Source: Oceanobacillus oncorhynchi (GTDB taxonomy: Bacteria > Bacillota > Bacilli > Bacillales > Amphibacillaceae). Taken from it: 64,000 bases of DNA. Within the stretch, counting starts at the first letter, position 1. Each line of letters starts with the position of its first letter. The stretch is taken from assembly GCF_000821065.1 (NCBI RefSeq), contig NZ_CDGG01000001.1, forward strand, positions 682,001-746,000. The letters run 5' to 3'. This document shows, piece by piece, positions 15,153 through 23,988 of this stretch. The notes below the pieces were generated by a model that saw only the letters and a list, made by a program, of their open reading frames with translations, ran no database searches and was not told where the DNA came from. Position numbers and translations under genes: made by a program.

Positions 15153-16229
15153 ATGTGGAGTGCTGCTGAGTTGCTGATTGCGTTTGTTATCGCTTTGTTG
15201 ACAGCAATCATCACGACACCAATCATTATATGGATCTCTAAAAAATGCAATCTAGTAGATCAGCCTGATAATAGAAAACAGCATCAACGGGCGGTACCAA
15301 GCATTGGCGGATTAGCTATTTTTATTGGTATCGCTGCAGGATTCCTCTATCTGCAGCCGGAACATCCGCAGATGACGGCGATTATCATTGGCGGAATCAT
15401 CATGCTATTGACAGGGTTTCTGGATGATATACTGGATCTTCGTCCCGGCACCAAGCTGTTAGGCCAAATAGGAGCAGCTTCGGTTGTTGCCTATTCCGGA
15501 TTAGTCATTGAGAAAGTGACATTACCTTTTATGGGAACGGTTTTCTTGGGAGAGTATGTTGGGATAGCTCTTACGATTTTCTGGATTGTGGCGGCTGCAA
15601 ATGCGATTAATCTGATTGATGGATTAGACGGTCTGGCTGGAGGCGTGTCAACCATTGCCTTCACCAGCATTTTGATTATGGCCATCATGGATTATCGTGT
15701 GATTGTCATTGGATTATGTGTCTTGTTGATTGGTGCAACATTAGGATTTTTAGCATTCAATTTTCATCCTGCAAAAATATTTATGGGAGACACCGGAGCA
15801 TTATTCTTAGGATATTCGATTGCGATAATATCCATGCTCGGCTTATTCAAAAATGTAGCCTTCTTCAGCTTCGTTATCCCGATTATTGTAATTGCACTCC
15901 CGGTATTCGATACATTGCTTGCTATCATCCGGAGAATCAACAATAAACAAGGTATTTCGGTAGCGGATCGAAATCATATTCATTATCTATTACTGAAAAA
16001 CGGCTATTCGCATAGACAATCCGTATGGATTATCTACGCATTCAGTATGTTTTTTGGGGTAATGGCGATTGTCGTTAATAACGCACAACTGATGACGTCC
16101 TTGGCTGTCTTCTGCTTTGTTCTATTAGGGATACATCTATTTTCAGTGGTATGTGGAATCAGGGCGAGAGGAAGCTTTATTTCTTTAGTTAACAAGAAAG
16201 AAGAATTGCATAAGAGAAGGTTAAAATAA
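15153..16229 (+). CDS. tagO: Undecaprenyl-phosphate GlcNAc-1-phosphate transferase (TagO/WecA)
   Basis: This 358-residue integral membrane protein has about ten or eleven hydrophobic segments. It starts wall teichoic acid synthesis by moving GlcNAc-1-phosphate from UDP-GlcNAc to undecaprenyl phosphate. Family motifs are clear: FLDDILDLR, NLIDGLDGLAGG, HPAKIFMGDTGALFLGY and the DRNHIHY loop. AGGTG precedes the ATG. It stands alone between the dispersed repeat and a terminator. With TagD (18906) and the LCP protein (17470) nearby it marks a teichoic-acid locus, though the polymerising tag genes are not in the window. Confidence 0.93.
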   Translation: MWSAAELLIAFVIALLTAIITTPIIIWISKKCNLVDQPDNRKQHQRAVPSIGGLAIFIGIAAGFLYLQPEHPQMTAIIIGGIIMLLTGFLDDILDLRPGTKLLGQIGAASVVAYSGLVIEKVTLPFMGTVFLGEYVGIALTIFWIVAAANAINLIDGLDGLAGGVSTIAFTSILIMAIMDYRVIVIGLCVLLIGATLGFLAFNFHPAKIFMGDTGALFLGYSIAIISMLGLFKNVAFFSFVIPIIVIALPVFDTLLAIIRRINNKQGISVADRNHIHYLLLKNGYSHRQSVWIIYAFSMFFGVMAIVVNNAQLMTSLAVFCFVLLGIHLFSVVCGIRARGSFISLVNKKEELHKRRLK

Positions 16230-16234
16230 AGAAT

Positions 16235-16277
16235 CTCACTATTCTTGGGTTGAAACAAGAATAGTGAGACTTTTTTC
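16235..16277 (+). terminator. Terminator after tagO
   Basis: TCTCACTATTCTT pairs perfectly with AAGAATAGTGAGA, followed by a T-run. The A/T symmetry might also serve the convergent ATP-grasp gene. Confidence 0.88.
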
Positions 16278-16346
16278 TGCGAAAATGAGAACTCGGTTAC
16301 TTTGATATATCTAGGGGGAAACCTTTTCAGTAATAGTAGTAAAAGT

Positions 16347-17327
16347 TTATTCTTTTTTTAGTGTGCTGGGAAACATACCGTCTATTACTTTTGAAACCAC
16401 TTCACGTTCTTCACCCTCCCAAGGGAAATGATGCATTGTCAGCATCGCGTGAGAGTTAATTTCTAAAATATGATAGTCGTCTTCATTAATCAATATATCT
16501 ACGCCGCAGACTCGCAAACCAGGTATAGCAAGAATTGCTTTTCGTACGGTTTCTTTCAGTTCTGGTGAGATATCATCAGTGACATCGACTGCGTCACCGC
16601 CGGTGGAAACATTTGAATTATTTCTTAAATAGACGACCTCGTCTTTTTTCGGAATATCCTTAAAGGAGAAATTTTGTTTTTTTAAAACGCGCTCACTTTC
16701 TTCACCAGTATCCAGTTTTTTATGAAGCGGATTCTTCCTTTGGGCACGTTGTTCATTTTTTGCTGCAATTAATTCTTCTATATTATGTAACCCATCCCCG
16801 ATAACATTGGCAGGTACTCTTTTTGCGATGGCTACAATTTCGTTTTTTACGAATGTAAATCGATATTCTATCCCTTCAACAAACTTTTCAATCAAAATTT
16901 CATCGCGAACTTCGGCAATCTTTTCGAAACAAGATTTAAATTCATCATAGGTATCTATTTTTACAAATACAAGCTTACCCATAATGCCATCGTTTGGTTT
17001 TAGCACAACAGGGAGAATATCCTCTGCCCATTTCCATGCTCTATCAGCTTGATTTTTCGAAAAAATTGCATTCTCAGGAGCAAAATAACCCATTCCGCGT
17101 AGTAGATTCCCAGTTGCATTTTTATATTTTGTTAGTTTTGTTGCCAGCCTTGTATTATAAGCAGTTGATATTTTACCCCCGCGTATAATATAACTTTTTT
17201 TACCATAAGACATTTTAAATCGTTTTCTCGGGAGAATTTCAAATGTAATACCGCGTTGGTGAGCTTCTTGAGCGAGCATTCTGTTGGATGTGCTTAAAGA
17301 TCGGCCAGTAATTTCCTTTATATTCAT
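16347..17327 (-). CDS. ATP-grasp enzyme of the GshAB/cyanophycin-synthetase ATP-grasp type
   Basis: The 326-residue protein has an ATP-grasp fold: VVLKPNDGIMGKLVFV near 110, ILIEKFVEGIEYRFTFV near 150, a long middle insert (VIGDGLHNIEELI, then GEESERVLKKQ) typical of the C-terminal ATP-grasp of GshAB and CphA, and the metal-binding end VCGVDILINEDDYHILEIN near 290. It probably joins a carboxylate to an amine, with unknown substrates. The ATG at 17325-17327 has GAGGTG seven bases upstream; the ATG at 17342 overlaps that site. It is a single gene between two wall-polymer genes. It is a different ATP-grasp branch from the YheC/D proteins here. Confidence 0.82.
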   Translation of the reverse strand: MNIKEITGRSLSTSNRMLAQEAHQRGITFEILPRKRFKMSYGKKSYIIRGGKISTAYNTRLATKLTKYKNATGNLLRGMGYFAPENAIFSKNQADRAWKWAEDILPVVLKPNDGIMGKLVFVKIDTYDEFKSCFEKIAEVRDEILIEKFVEGIEYRFTFVKNEIVAIAKRVPANVIGDGLHNIEELIAAKNEQRAQRKNPLHKKLDTGEESERVLKKQNFSFKDIPKKDEVVYLRNNSNVSTGGDAVDVTDDISPELKETVRKAILAIPGLRVCGVDILINEDDYHILEINSHAMLTMHHFPWEGEEREVVSKVIDGMFPSTLKKE

Positions 17328-17430
17328 GCATGTACACCTCATTAAACAAATTTTCTTTTATTATATCACTTTCAAGAAAAAGATAAGAATATTAATGTAT
17401 AAACATCTATTTTAGTTCTCTGATAAGCAA

Positions 17431-17464
17431 AAAACTCTTTCCCAATAAAATTGGGAAAGAGTTT
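17431..17464. terminator. Terminator downstream of the LCP gene
   Basis: AAACTCTTTCCCAA pairs with TTGGGAAAGAGTTT around a 6-base loop immediately after the LCP stop codon on the minus strand. Confidence 0.8.
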
Positions 17465-17469
17465 CGTGT

Positions 17470-18693
17470 TTATAAAGGATTTCCATATTCGTCCGTTTCT
17501 TCTTGAGGTACTTCTTCCTGATAAGGATCCTGTTCCTCTTGATATGGCTCTTCTTTGTAGGTTTCACCAGGCTGCTCTTCTTGATAAGGTTCTTCCTCCT
17601 GATAAGGATCACCTTGTTCTTCATAGGAGCCTTCCTCTTCGTACGTTCTTTCTTCGGTCGGTTCCTCCGAATTAGAATCCTCATAAGTTTCTCCTGATTC
17701 CTCCGCAGAGGAACTGGAGATTTCTAAGTGATCTTGAAGCAGTCTTTTCGTTTCTTCTAATGCCGGCTCGTCAAGCAGCCAATAATACGTAGAACCTGGC
17801 TGATAATCGCTGCCTTCTAAGGTCATATCTTCAATATCAAGACCGCCGGTAGCGTACTTTATAAAAGTCATCATTTCATTAAACGTCATGTTCGTATTCA
17901 TGTTGTTGCCGACAGCGGCAATCAAGTCATCAAATTGAAACACAGAGCTGAGTGATGCTGCTTTATCTGCTACAGCATTGACAACTTCCATTTGCCTTTT
18001 TCCGCGTTCAATATCATTATCCAGTTTACGGGTCCGGGCGAATGCTAATGCTTCTTCCCCATCAACGGATTGTTCCCCAGGAAGCAGATGGATTGCATCG
18101 CCTTTATCCATGGAATCAGATTCTTTAAATTCATAAGGCACATCAACATCGATGCCGCCAATAGCATCTACCACGTCAACAAAGGCGTGGAAATTAACAC
18201 GGACATAATAGTCCACAGGAATGTCCATTAAATTTTCAACCGTTTCAATCGTTGCTTTTGGTCCGCCATAGGCATGAGCATGAGTAATTTTTTCCTCCCG
18301 GCCTACTTCTGGAACGTATACATACGAATCACGCGGGATACTAACTAATTTAACGCTGCCTTCATCTCTGTTAAACGTTGCTAACATCAATGTATCGGAG
18401 CGAGAGGTTTCTGCATTATTTCGATGTTCGTTTTCGTCGACTCCAATAATAAGGACAGACACATTGTCGATATTCGGGTCCACTTCAAAATCCCGTAAAT
18501 CCGAACCTTCACGACCGTCATCTTCATAAGAATCAGAGACTGCATTATTTGCTTTAACATATAAATAACTTCCGTAACCGACAACACTAATTAAAGCCAA
18601 GCCTATGATAATTAAGGTAATTAAGACACCTTTACGGAGTTTACGCTTTTTTCGCGTAACCCGGCGGCCTCGCATATTCTTTTGTTTTACCAT
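17470..18693 (-). CDS. LytR-CpsA-Psr family wall polymer ligase with acidic tail
   Basis: The 407-residue protein has a basic N-terminus (MRGRRVTRKKRKLRK), one membrane helix (GVLITLIIIGLALISVVGYG) and an extracellular LCP domain from about 70 to 225. Landmarks are VLIIGVDEN, SRSDTLMLATFN, VSIPRDSYVYVP, NFHAFVDVVDAIGGIDVDVP and ALAFARTRKLDNDIERGKRQ. LCP enzymes move teichoic acid or capsule from undecaprenyl carrier to peptidoglycan. The last 85 residues are a Glu/Gln/Tyr-rich tail with DPYQEE-like repeats, an unusual low-complexity extension. The ATG at 18691-18693 follows GGAGATTT; an upstream ATG at 18747 lacks a ribosome site. It is a TagT/U/V-type enzyme, exact paralogue uncertain. Confidence 0.9.
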   Translation of the reverse strand: MVKQKNMRGRRVTRKKRKLRKGVLITLIIIGLALISVVGYGSYLYVKANNAVSDSYEDDGREGSDLRDFEVDPNIDNVSVLIIGVDENEHRNNAETSRSDTLMLATFNRDEGSVKLVSIPRDSYVYVPEVGREEKITHAHAYGGPKATIETVENLMDIPVDYYVRVNFHAFVDVVDAIGGIDVDVPYEFKESDSMDKGDAIHLLPGEQSVDGEEALAFARTRKLDNDIERGKRQMEVVNAVADKAASLSSVFQFDDLIAAVGNNMNTNMTFNEMMTFIKYATGGLDIEDMTLEGSDYQPGSTYYWLLDEPALEETKRLLQDHLEISSSSAEESGETYEDSNSEEPTEERTYEEEGSYEEQGDPYQEEEPYQEEQPGETYKEEPYQEEQDPYQEEVPQEETDEYGNPL

Positions 18694-18905
18694 TACAAAT
18701 CTCCTTTTTTTACAAGAAATATCGACGGATTTCTTGATAAAGCCCATTTAATTTTACTATGGAATGAACTATTAGTAAATTTACAATTGCATTACATATT
18801 CATGATGATGTAACAGGAAAAATCAAACAATTTATCCATCGCATAAGTACAGCAGAGACACGCTTAAACGGCGCCAGCTTTATCTATAGGACAGAGTGTC
18901 TATTT

Positions 18906-19301
18906 TTAGCTGTCGTCTCTTAAATTATCCTTAATCAACGTAGAAGAGATTCCATCTGTCCGGGGGAGGTAGACGACTTCACAAAAAGAGCGCAGAGCAT
19001 CGAATTTTCCCTTCCAATCATTCCCCATAACAAACGTATCGACGTGATAGGTCAAAATATCTTCTCTCTTTTGCTCCCAGGAGATTTCAGGGATAACCTT
19101 ATCGACATAACGAACAGATTCAAGAATGATTTTCCGATCTTCATAGGAATAAAAAGACTGCTTATGCTTGAGTATATTAAAATCATCGGTGGATAATCCT
19201 ACAATAAGATAATCACCCATTTCTTTTGCACGCTTTAATAAATTCACATGGCCTACATGCAGTAAATCAAACGTTCCATAAGTGAGAATAGTACGTATCA
19301 T
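18906..19301 (-). CDS. tagD: Glycerol-3-phosphate cytidylyltransferase
   Basis: The 131-residue protein makes CDP-glycerol from CTP and glycerol-3-phosphate for poly(glycerol-phosphate) teichoic acid. It has the nucleotidyltransferase motifs TYGTFDLLHVGHVNLL (HxGH) and RTDGISSTLIK, and FVMGNDWKGKFD, all near textbook for TagD. The ATG at 19299-19301 is preferred: AGGAGG lies about six bases upstream, while the in-frame GTG two codons earlier overlaps that site. It lies 212 bp upstream of the LCP gene in the same direction. A CDP-glycerol product implies glycerol teichoic acids in this organism. Confidence 0.93.
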   Translation of the reverse strand: MIRTILTYGTFDLLHVGHVNLLKRAKEMGDYLIVGLSTDDFNILKHKQSFYSYEDRKIILESVRYVDKVIPEISWEQKREDILTYHVDTFVMGNDWKGKFDALRSFCEVVYLPRTDGISSTLIKDNLRDDS

Positions 19302-19489
19302 TTCCACCTCCTAAAACCGTATTAACGTAATAGTAACATAAGAATAGAACCAGGAATAAATCTGAGGACAAAAAATATGTTTTTTCGCTATAAAAAAAGG
19401 GAATTTAGATAATGAAGTTCTGTGCAAAAAGCAGCTTGCATGGCATAAGGTAAGCTGAACGTACAGATAGCTGAAATGGATATAGGATT

Positions 19490-19518
19490 GCCAGGAATGT
19501 CGCTGTGACATTCCTGGC
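19490..19518. other. Perfect 12-bp-stem hairpin in intergenic DNA
   Basis: GCCAGGAATGTC and GACATTCCTGGC enclose a 5-base loop, 40 bases after the stop of the minus-strand gene ending at 19558. There is no following T-run on either strand, so it is probably not a simple terminator. Confidence 0.6.
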
Positions 19519-19557
19519 GGGATACATCATTAAAAAACATATAGAGAACCGAGCTTC

Positions 19558-20589
19558 TTAAGCTAATTCCTTGGGAAAGTTATTCGCATTTTGTTCAGCT
19601 AAGTAAACATAATAGTCTGTTCGTAATTGTGCTACTTCTTGATGAAGCAGTGAAGAATCAGGGGCACTGATAGATTCAAAGAGCACAAGGTTCTGGTCCT
19701 TATCGATTCCAATATCCAGACCAAGTGTAGCTAATTCTTTTTTTCGTGTTTTTTCTATCTTTTTTGCAACGTTTAAGGCAAACGAATCCAGATGCTCATC
19801 CACTGCAGAGGCATCCTCAGTAAATTTTAATGTTAAAAACATACCTGCATCAAAGGTGACGCCGCTTTCTTGATTGTTGGGAGAAACTTGTTTTTCCGTA
19901 CCAACGCGGATATATTTTTTCACAATGACCCACTTACCTTCTTTATTTTTTTCTAAATGAACACGGCAATTAAAGGGCTCACCTTGTTCCGTTCTGGAAG
20001 GTATGTATGGCTGGACAATACATTTACGTTTGGAAATAATAGATTGAAAGAACGCAAAGGCTTCTTTCAATGTCATGTTCGTAGTGGATTCCTGGTGACT
20101 GACCAGGAAGGAATCTTTATCTGCCTGTACGATTTTATAAATGTTTTCTCCGGATTGACTGTAGACAGGCTTCACAACGACTTCTCCATACTTTATTAAG
20201 AAGCCTTTAATGATAGAGAAGCTTTTACAGCGCAAGGTTGGAATGGCATACTTTTGAAACTGCGGATCCTTTGTTAACATTTCCTGGACACTTTCCTTGG
20301 AGATTTTATTTCTCCCATCCTCGGTTAAGTAGGCGCGATCTTGTAAATAGGCTATTTTTTGTTTGGATTTTAAGCAGAATGCAGAAACATCAATAATCTT
20401 TGGAATAGACATCTCGGCATTTTCCCACGTATCTTCCTTTAAAACCATCCCGGAGGTCATATGGTCATCTTCGTTGATATCGCTTGGGTTCATATACAGA
20501 ATCTCGATTCCTTTGGATTGTGCTTCGATGGATATCTCTTTTGCCAGATCGGTTGGTTCTTTGAAAGGTTGCATTAGTCCTACTAACAT
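19558..20589 (-). CDS. YheC/YheD-type ATP-grasp protein
   Basis: The full-length 343-residue family member starts MLVGLMQPFKEPTDLAKEIS. An N-terminal region with NPSDINEDD is followed by the ATP-grasp core: VVVKPVYSQSGENIYKI near 150, CIVQPYIPSRTEQGEPFNC near 205 and ATLGLDIGIDKDQNLVLFE near 300. AGGAGGAG precedes the ATG. The gene at 26907 has the same length and about two-thirds to three-quarters identical residues by eye, with a conserved ribosome-site segment, so the two are recent duplicates. In the terminal motif the usual EANSAPD is ESISAPD, losing a metal-ligand Asn, which may weaken catalysis. Known relatives are spore-associated; the reaction is unknown. Confidence 0.85.
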   Translation of the reverse strand: MLVGLMQPFKEPTDLAKEISIEAQSKGIEILYMNPSDINEDDHMTSGMVLKEDTWENAEMSIPKIIDVSAFCLKSKQKIAYLQDRAYLTEDGRNKISKESVQEMLTKDPQFQKYAIPTLRCKSFSIIKGFLIKYGEVVVKPVYSQSGENIYKIVQADKDSFLVSHQESTTNMTLKEAFAFFQSIISKRKCIVQPYIPSRTEQGEPFNCRVHLEKNKEGKWVIVKKYIRVGTEKQVSPNNQESGVTFDAGMFLTLKFTEDASAVDEHLDSFALNVAKKIEKTRKKELATLGLDIGIDKDQNLVLFESISAPDSSLLHQEVAQLRTDYYVYLAEQNANNFPKELA

Positions 20590-20722
20590 GGAATCAATTC
20601 TCCTCCTAATTATTCGTATTTCTAATTATTTATTTTTAATTTTACCATAATCTATTGTGTTATGAAGTACCATTTTTTGAAAAGACATGAACATGACCGG
20701 TTTGTCAAGCGGGAGGCAAAAT

Positions 20723-20770
20723 AAAAATCTGTACCTGCTGTTCGACTGGAACAGGCGGGTACAGATTTTT
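20723..20770 (-). terminator. Terminator after the LysM-NlpC/P60 gene
   Basis: AAAAATCTGTACC...GGTACAGATTTTT forms a long stem 17 bases after the stop codon, with a U-rich end in the minus direction. Confidence 0.85.
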
Positions 20771-20786
20771 CAATAATGCTCGTATT

Positions 20787-21899
20787 TTAATAAAAACGTT
20801 TAAAGCTGTCGAAATGAGAGCTCCAGTAAGGGTTATCCAATGATGTGATGGTAACACCAGTAGATGAACCTGCATGAAGGAACTGATTATTTCCAACATA
20901 GATACCCATATGAGATGGACCAGATTTATACGTTCCAGAGAAGAATACTAAATCTCCTACTTGCGGATTGCTAATCGTCTGTGCTCTATCATAATAGCCT
21001 GCAACACTGGTACGAGGGATATTTTTACCTGCCTGATTATAAGCGTAATAGATGAACCCACTGCAATCAAACCCGCCAGGAGAACTTCCTCCCCATACAT
21101 AAGGGTCACCCTGCTGGCTTTTTCCAACAGAGATAAGGGTATCTACATTATAACCTGCACTGGATGATGAGCTGCTGGAAGAGCTGTTGGATGATCCAGA
21201 GCTGCTATTTGAGCTGCTGCTGTTAGATGAGCTGGAACTAGAGCTGCTGGAACCATTTACTTTTAATGTCTGGCCGGCAATAATCAAATCAGATGACAAG
21301 TTATTGAGTGATTTTAATTTAGATACAGTCGTTCCATGCTGGCTTGCGATTTTAGAAAGGCTGTCGCCAGATTTCACTTTATAGGTGCTGGAAGAGCTTG
21401 ATCCAGAACTTGAATTGGAACTAGAGCTGCTAGAATTACTAGAGCTTGAACTGCTGGAACCGCTGTTGCTGACAGTTAATTTATTTCCAGGGTAGATTAA
21501 TGTCGTAGATAGATTATTCCACTTCATTAAGTTATTTAAAGAAATACCATGTCGAGAGGCAATACCGCTTAAAGTATCACCAGATTTCACTGTATATGTA
21601 CTTCCGCTGGAATTGCTTGAACTGGAATTCGAGCTGGAACTAGAAGAAGAACCAGAGCTAGAATTCGAACTGGAAGACCCAGTTGTTTGTAAAACCTGAT
21701 TCGGGAAAATAATATCCGAAGAAAGGTTATTGATAGATTTTAATTTGGACACGGTAGTTCCTTGACTTTGGGCGATTTTCCATAGGTTGTCGCCGCTTTT
21801 TACTTTGTAAGATGCTGCGTCGGCACTGTCTGTTGCTACAAAGGCAGATGCAATTGCTGCAGATGCAGTAACAGAGAAGATGATTTTTTTGTTAGCCAT
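20787..21899 (-). CDS. LysM-NlpC/P60 D,L-endopeptidase (LytE/CwlS type)
   Basis: This 370-residue secreted protein has a signal peptide (residues 1-28), three LysM domains (about 29-73, 98-142 and 172-216; each YxVKSGDxLxxIA) joined by Ser-rich linkers, and an NlpC/P60 domain from about 250. Catalytic Cys279 (FDCSGFIYYAY), His330 (SHMGIYVG) and His342 (FLHAG) are present. It should cleave the D-gamma-Glu/meso-DAP bond in stem peptides, as LytE and LytF do. GGAGG lies before the ATG. A perfect WalR-type box occurs 430 bp upstream. The Ser/Gly-rich linkers contrast with the acidic spacers in the two other hydrolases of this window. Confidence 0.93.
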   Translation of the reverse strand: MANKKIIFSVTASAAIASAFVATDSADAASYKVKSGDNLWKIAQSQGTTVSKLKSINNLSSDIIFPNQVLQTTGSSSSNSSSGSSSSSSSNSSSSNSSGSTYTVKSGDTLSGIASRHGISLNNLMKWNNLSTTLIYPGNKLTVSNSGSSSSSSSNSSSSSSNSSSGSSSSSTYKVKSGDSLSKIASQHGTTVSKLKSLNNLSSDLIIAGQTLKVNGSSSSSSSSSNSSSSNSSSGSSNSSSSSSSSSAGYNVDTLISVGKSQQGDPYVWGGSSPGGFDCSGFIYYAYNQAGKNIPRTSVAGYYDRAQTISNPQVGDLVFFSGTYKSGPSHMGIYVGNNQFLHAGSSTGVTITSLDNPYWSSHFDSFKRFY

Positions 21900-22655
21900 G
21901 TGTGCGTTTCCTCCTTAGATTTTAATGTTTGGGGTTTTATAGATGTGTTTGAATATGATTTGTAAGGAGACCAAGGAGGAGTGCATCAAGAAAATAACTG
22001 TGTGTGACAGGTATACTTTCTATTAGCTTTGTCCGTACGTTATATTAATGAAGAAATAAATCCATAAACGATGTACGCAACAATCCCGGTATAAGTACAA
22101 ATCCCATATTCCATAAACGAACAAGATGTATTTTACTTCCAGATGTTTGTTTATTGTGATTGATAGAATGTAGTTTGTTAGTTTTAAAGAAGTATTACTA
22201 GTTTATTCCATTACGGCATAGTACAAGTATGTAATCTAGCACATCTGTCTATGAAAAATAATCCAATAAATACATCTTTATAGAATTATATCGTTTTATA
22301 GATAATAATGGTAGGTTTTATAGAGAAATGTAACATGTTTGTAATGTTTTAAAAAATAAGGTCGATAGAACTGTTTTGATAACACTTTCATTTAAATCTC
22401 AGGTATATAACCGTGTTGAAAGTATTGTTAATAATAACAGAAATAGTCATATTGATATAGAAAAAGTAATTAATTACATAATCATTCTTGGCAAATAATG
22501 TTAATGAACATTGAACAGACGTTTACTTGTAACTTTCCATTGAATTTATTTCGATAAATCATATCATTTCCCGGGAAATAACAACAAAATATACATTTAT
22601 TAAAGAGATAGCGTTATAATAGAAGAAATAGATAAATGATTAATTGGAGGAATAG
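21900..22655. promoter_or_regulatory. Long intergenic region with a WalR-type box
   Basis: This divergent 756-bp region between the endopeptidase and nagA holds no gene. TGTAAC-ATGTT-TGTAAT at 22329-22345 exactly fits the WalR/YycF consensus TGTWAH-N5-TGTWAH, on the plus strand. The length is unusual and suggests long leaders or several promoters. Confidence 0.45.
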
Positions 22656-23846
22656 ATGGTGGAACAATCAACATTGCTTATAAAAAACATTCAAGAAGCT
22701 TATCTGCCGGAAGAAGTTATAAAAAATGCATCGGTTATATCAGAGAACGGAAAAATAACACAGATTCTGACACAAGAACAAGCAACTAATCTATCCTTTT
22801 CCGGGAAAGTCATCGATGCAGAGCATAAATTAAAATTGCTGCCGGGGTTTATTGATGGGCACATTCATGGTGGCTATGGCGTTGATATCATGGATGCAAC
22901 ACCAGAAACCTTACAGACACTTGCGGATAAACTGCCATCAGAAGGAACGACCAGCTATCTCGCTACGACCATTACCCAATCAGAGGAAGAAATCTCTAAT
23001 GCTTTAAAGAATGTTGCTGCATGGACAGCTGGCGGACAAAAATCGGGAGCAGATTTAGTCGGTGTTCATTTAGAAGGTCCTTTTGTAGAAGTTTCCAAAG
23101 CAGGAGCACAGCCGAAGCAATATATTACAGAGCCTGATTTAGCTAAATTTCTAGCCTGGCAGGACGATGCAAACGGACAAATTCGGACAATTACCATGGC
23201 TCCTGAGCATGATAAAACAGGGAAATTTATAGAAACACTAAATCAATCTGGCGTGAATGTATCTGCAGGTCATACTGATGCTTCCTTCCAGCAAATAAAG
23301 GATGCAACGAAATTAGGTGTTAGACAGCTGACGCATCTATGTAATGCAATGAATGGCATACATCATCGGGATATTGGAGCGGTTGGAGCTTCCTTTCAGT
23401 TGGAAGATTTACGCGCAGAGTTGATTTCAGACGGTATTCATGTTGTGCCAGAGATGCTGCAGCTTATTTTTGATAATGTCGGGTCTGATCGTATTATTAT
23501 GATTACAGACGCGATGCGGGCAAAAGGATTAGATGAAGGAGAATATGAGCTTGGCGGACAGCCTGTTTTTGTGAAAAATGGAGAGGCTACCCTGGATAAT
23601 GGTTCATTGGCTGGCAGTATTTTGAAAATGATTGATGCAGTGAAGATGATGCTGAAGCTAGATGGGGTAACATTACAGGATATTGTGAAGATGAATGCAG
23701 TTAACCCGGCAAAACAAGTTGGGATTTTTGATCGAAAAGGCAGTGTTGAGGTTGGAAAGGATGCAGATTTTGTTTTGTTAGATGAGCAGATGGATATTGC
23801 TTACACGGTTTGTAAAGGGGAAGTCGTTTATCAGGATGGAAAGTGA
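22656..23846 (+). CDS. nagA: N-acetylglucosamine-6-phosphate deacetylase
   Basis: The 396-residue protein removes acetate from GlcNAc-6-phosphate to give glucosamine-6-phosphate, in amino-sugar recycling. Amidohydrolase landmarks are GFIDGHIHGGYGVDIMD near 65, GVHLEGPFV near 130 (metal Glu), SAGHTDASF near 203, THLCNAMNGIHHRD near 225 and ITDAM near 283 (catalytic Asp). GGAGGAAT precedes the start. The usual partners nagB and nagR are not adjacent, so here it forms a single-gene unit ended by a terminator. It may deal with GlcNAc released by the wall hydrolases encoded nearby. Confidence 0.94.
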   Translation: MVEQSTLLIKNIQEAYLPEEVIKNASVISENGKITQILTQEQATNLSFSGKVIDAEHKLKLLPGFIDGHIHGGYGVDIMDATPETLQTLADKLPSEGTTSYLATTITQSEEEISNALKNVAAWTAGGQKSGADLVGVHLEGPFVEVSKAGAQPKQYITEPDLAKFLAWQDDANGQIRTITMAPEHDKTGKFIETLNQSGVNVSAGHTDASFQQIKDATKLGVRQLTHLCNAMNGIHHRDIGAVGASFQLEDLRAELISDGIHVVPEMLQLIFDNVGSDRIIMITDAMRAKGLDEGEYELGGQPVFVKNGEATLDNGSLAGSILKMIDAVKMMLKLDGVTLQDIVKMNAVNPAKQVGIFDRKGSVEVGKDADFVLLDEQMDIAYTVCKGEVVYQDGK

Positions 23847-23950
23847 AGCAGTTTTCTATACTATTAAATAGTAATATCCATGTCTGCTATAAAGAAAGAG
23901 TGAATGAATGTTAGTTTTAAATCATTTGGTCAATAACTATTTTTATTTTT

Positions 23951-23988
23951 AGTGAAGGTATTTTAAGTCAAAATACCTTTACTTTTTT
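23951..23988 (+). terminator. Terminator after nagA
   Basis: AGTGAAGGTATTTT pairs with AAAATACCTTTACT and is followed by T6. Confidence 0.82.

Noticed and set aside
14972-15250. 92-residue minus-strand frame
   Set aside because: It covers the structured dispersed repeat and the antisense start of tagO, without coding pattern.
19490-19518. Rho-independent terminator
   Set aside because: The stem is perfect but no T-run follows on either strand.
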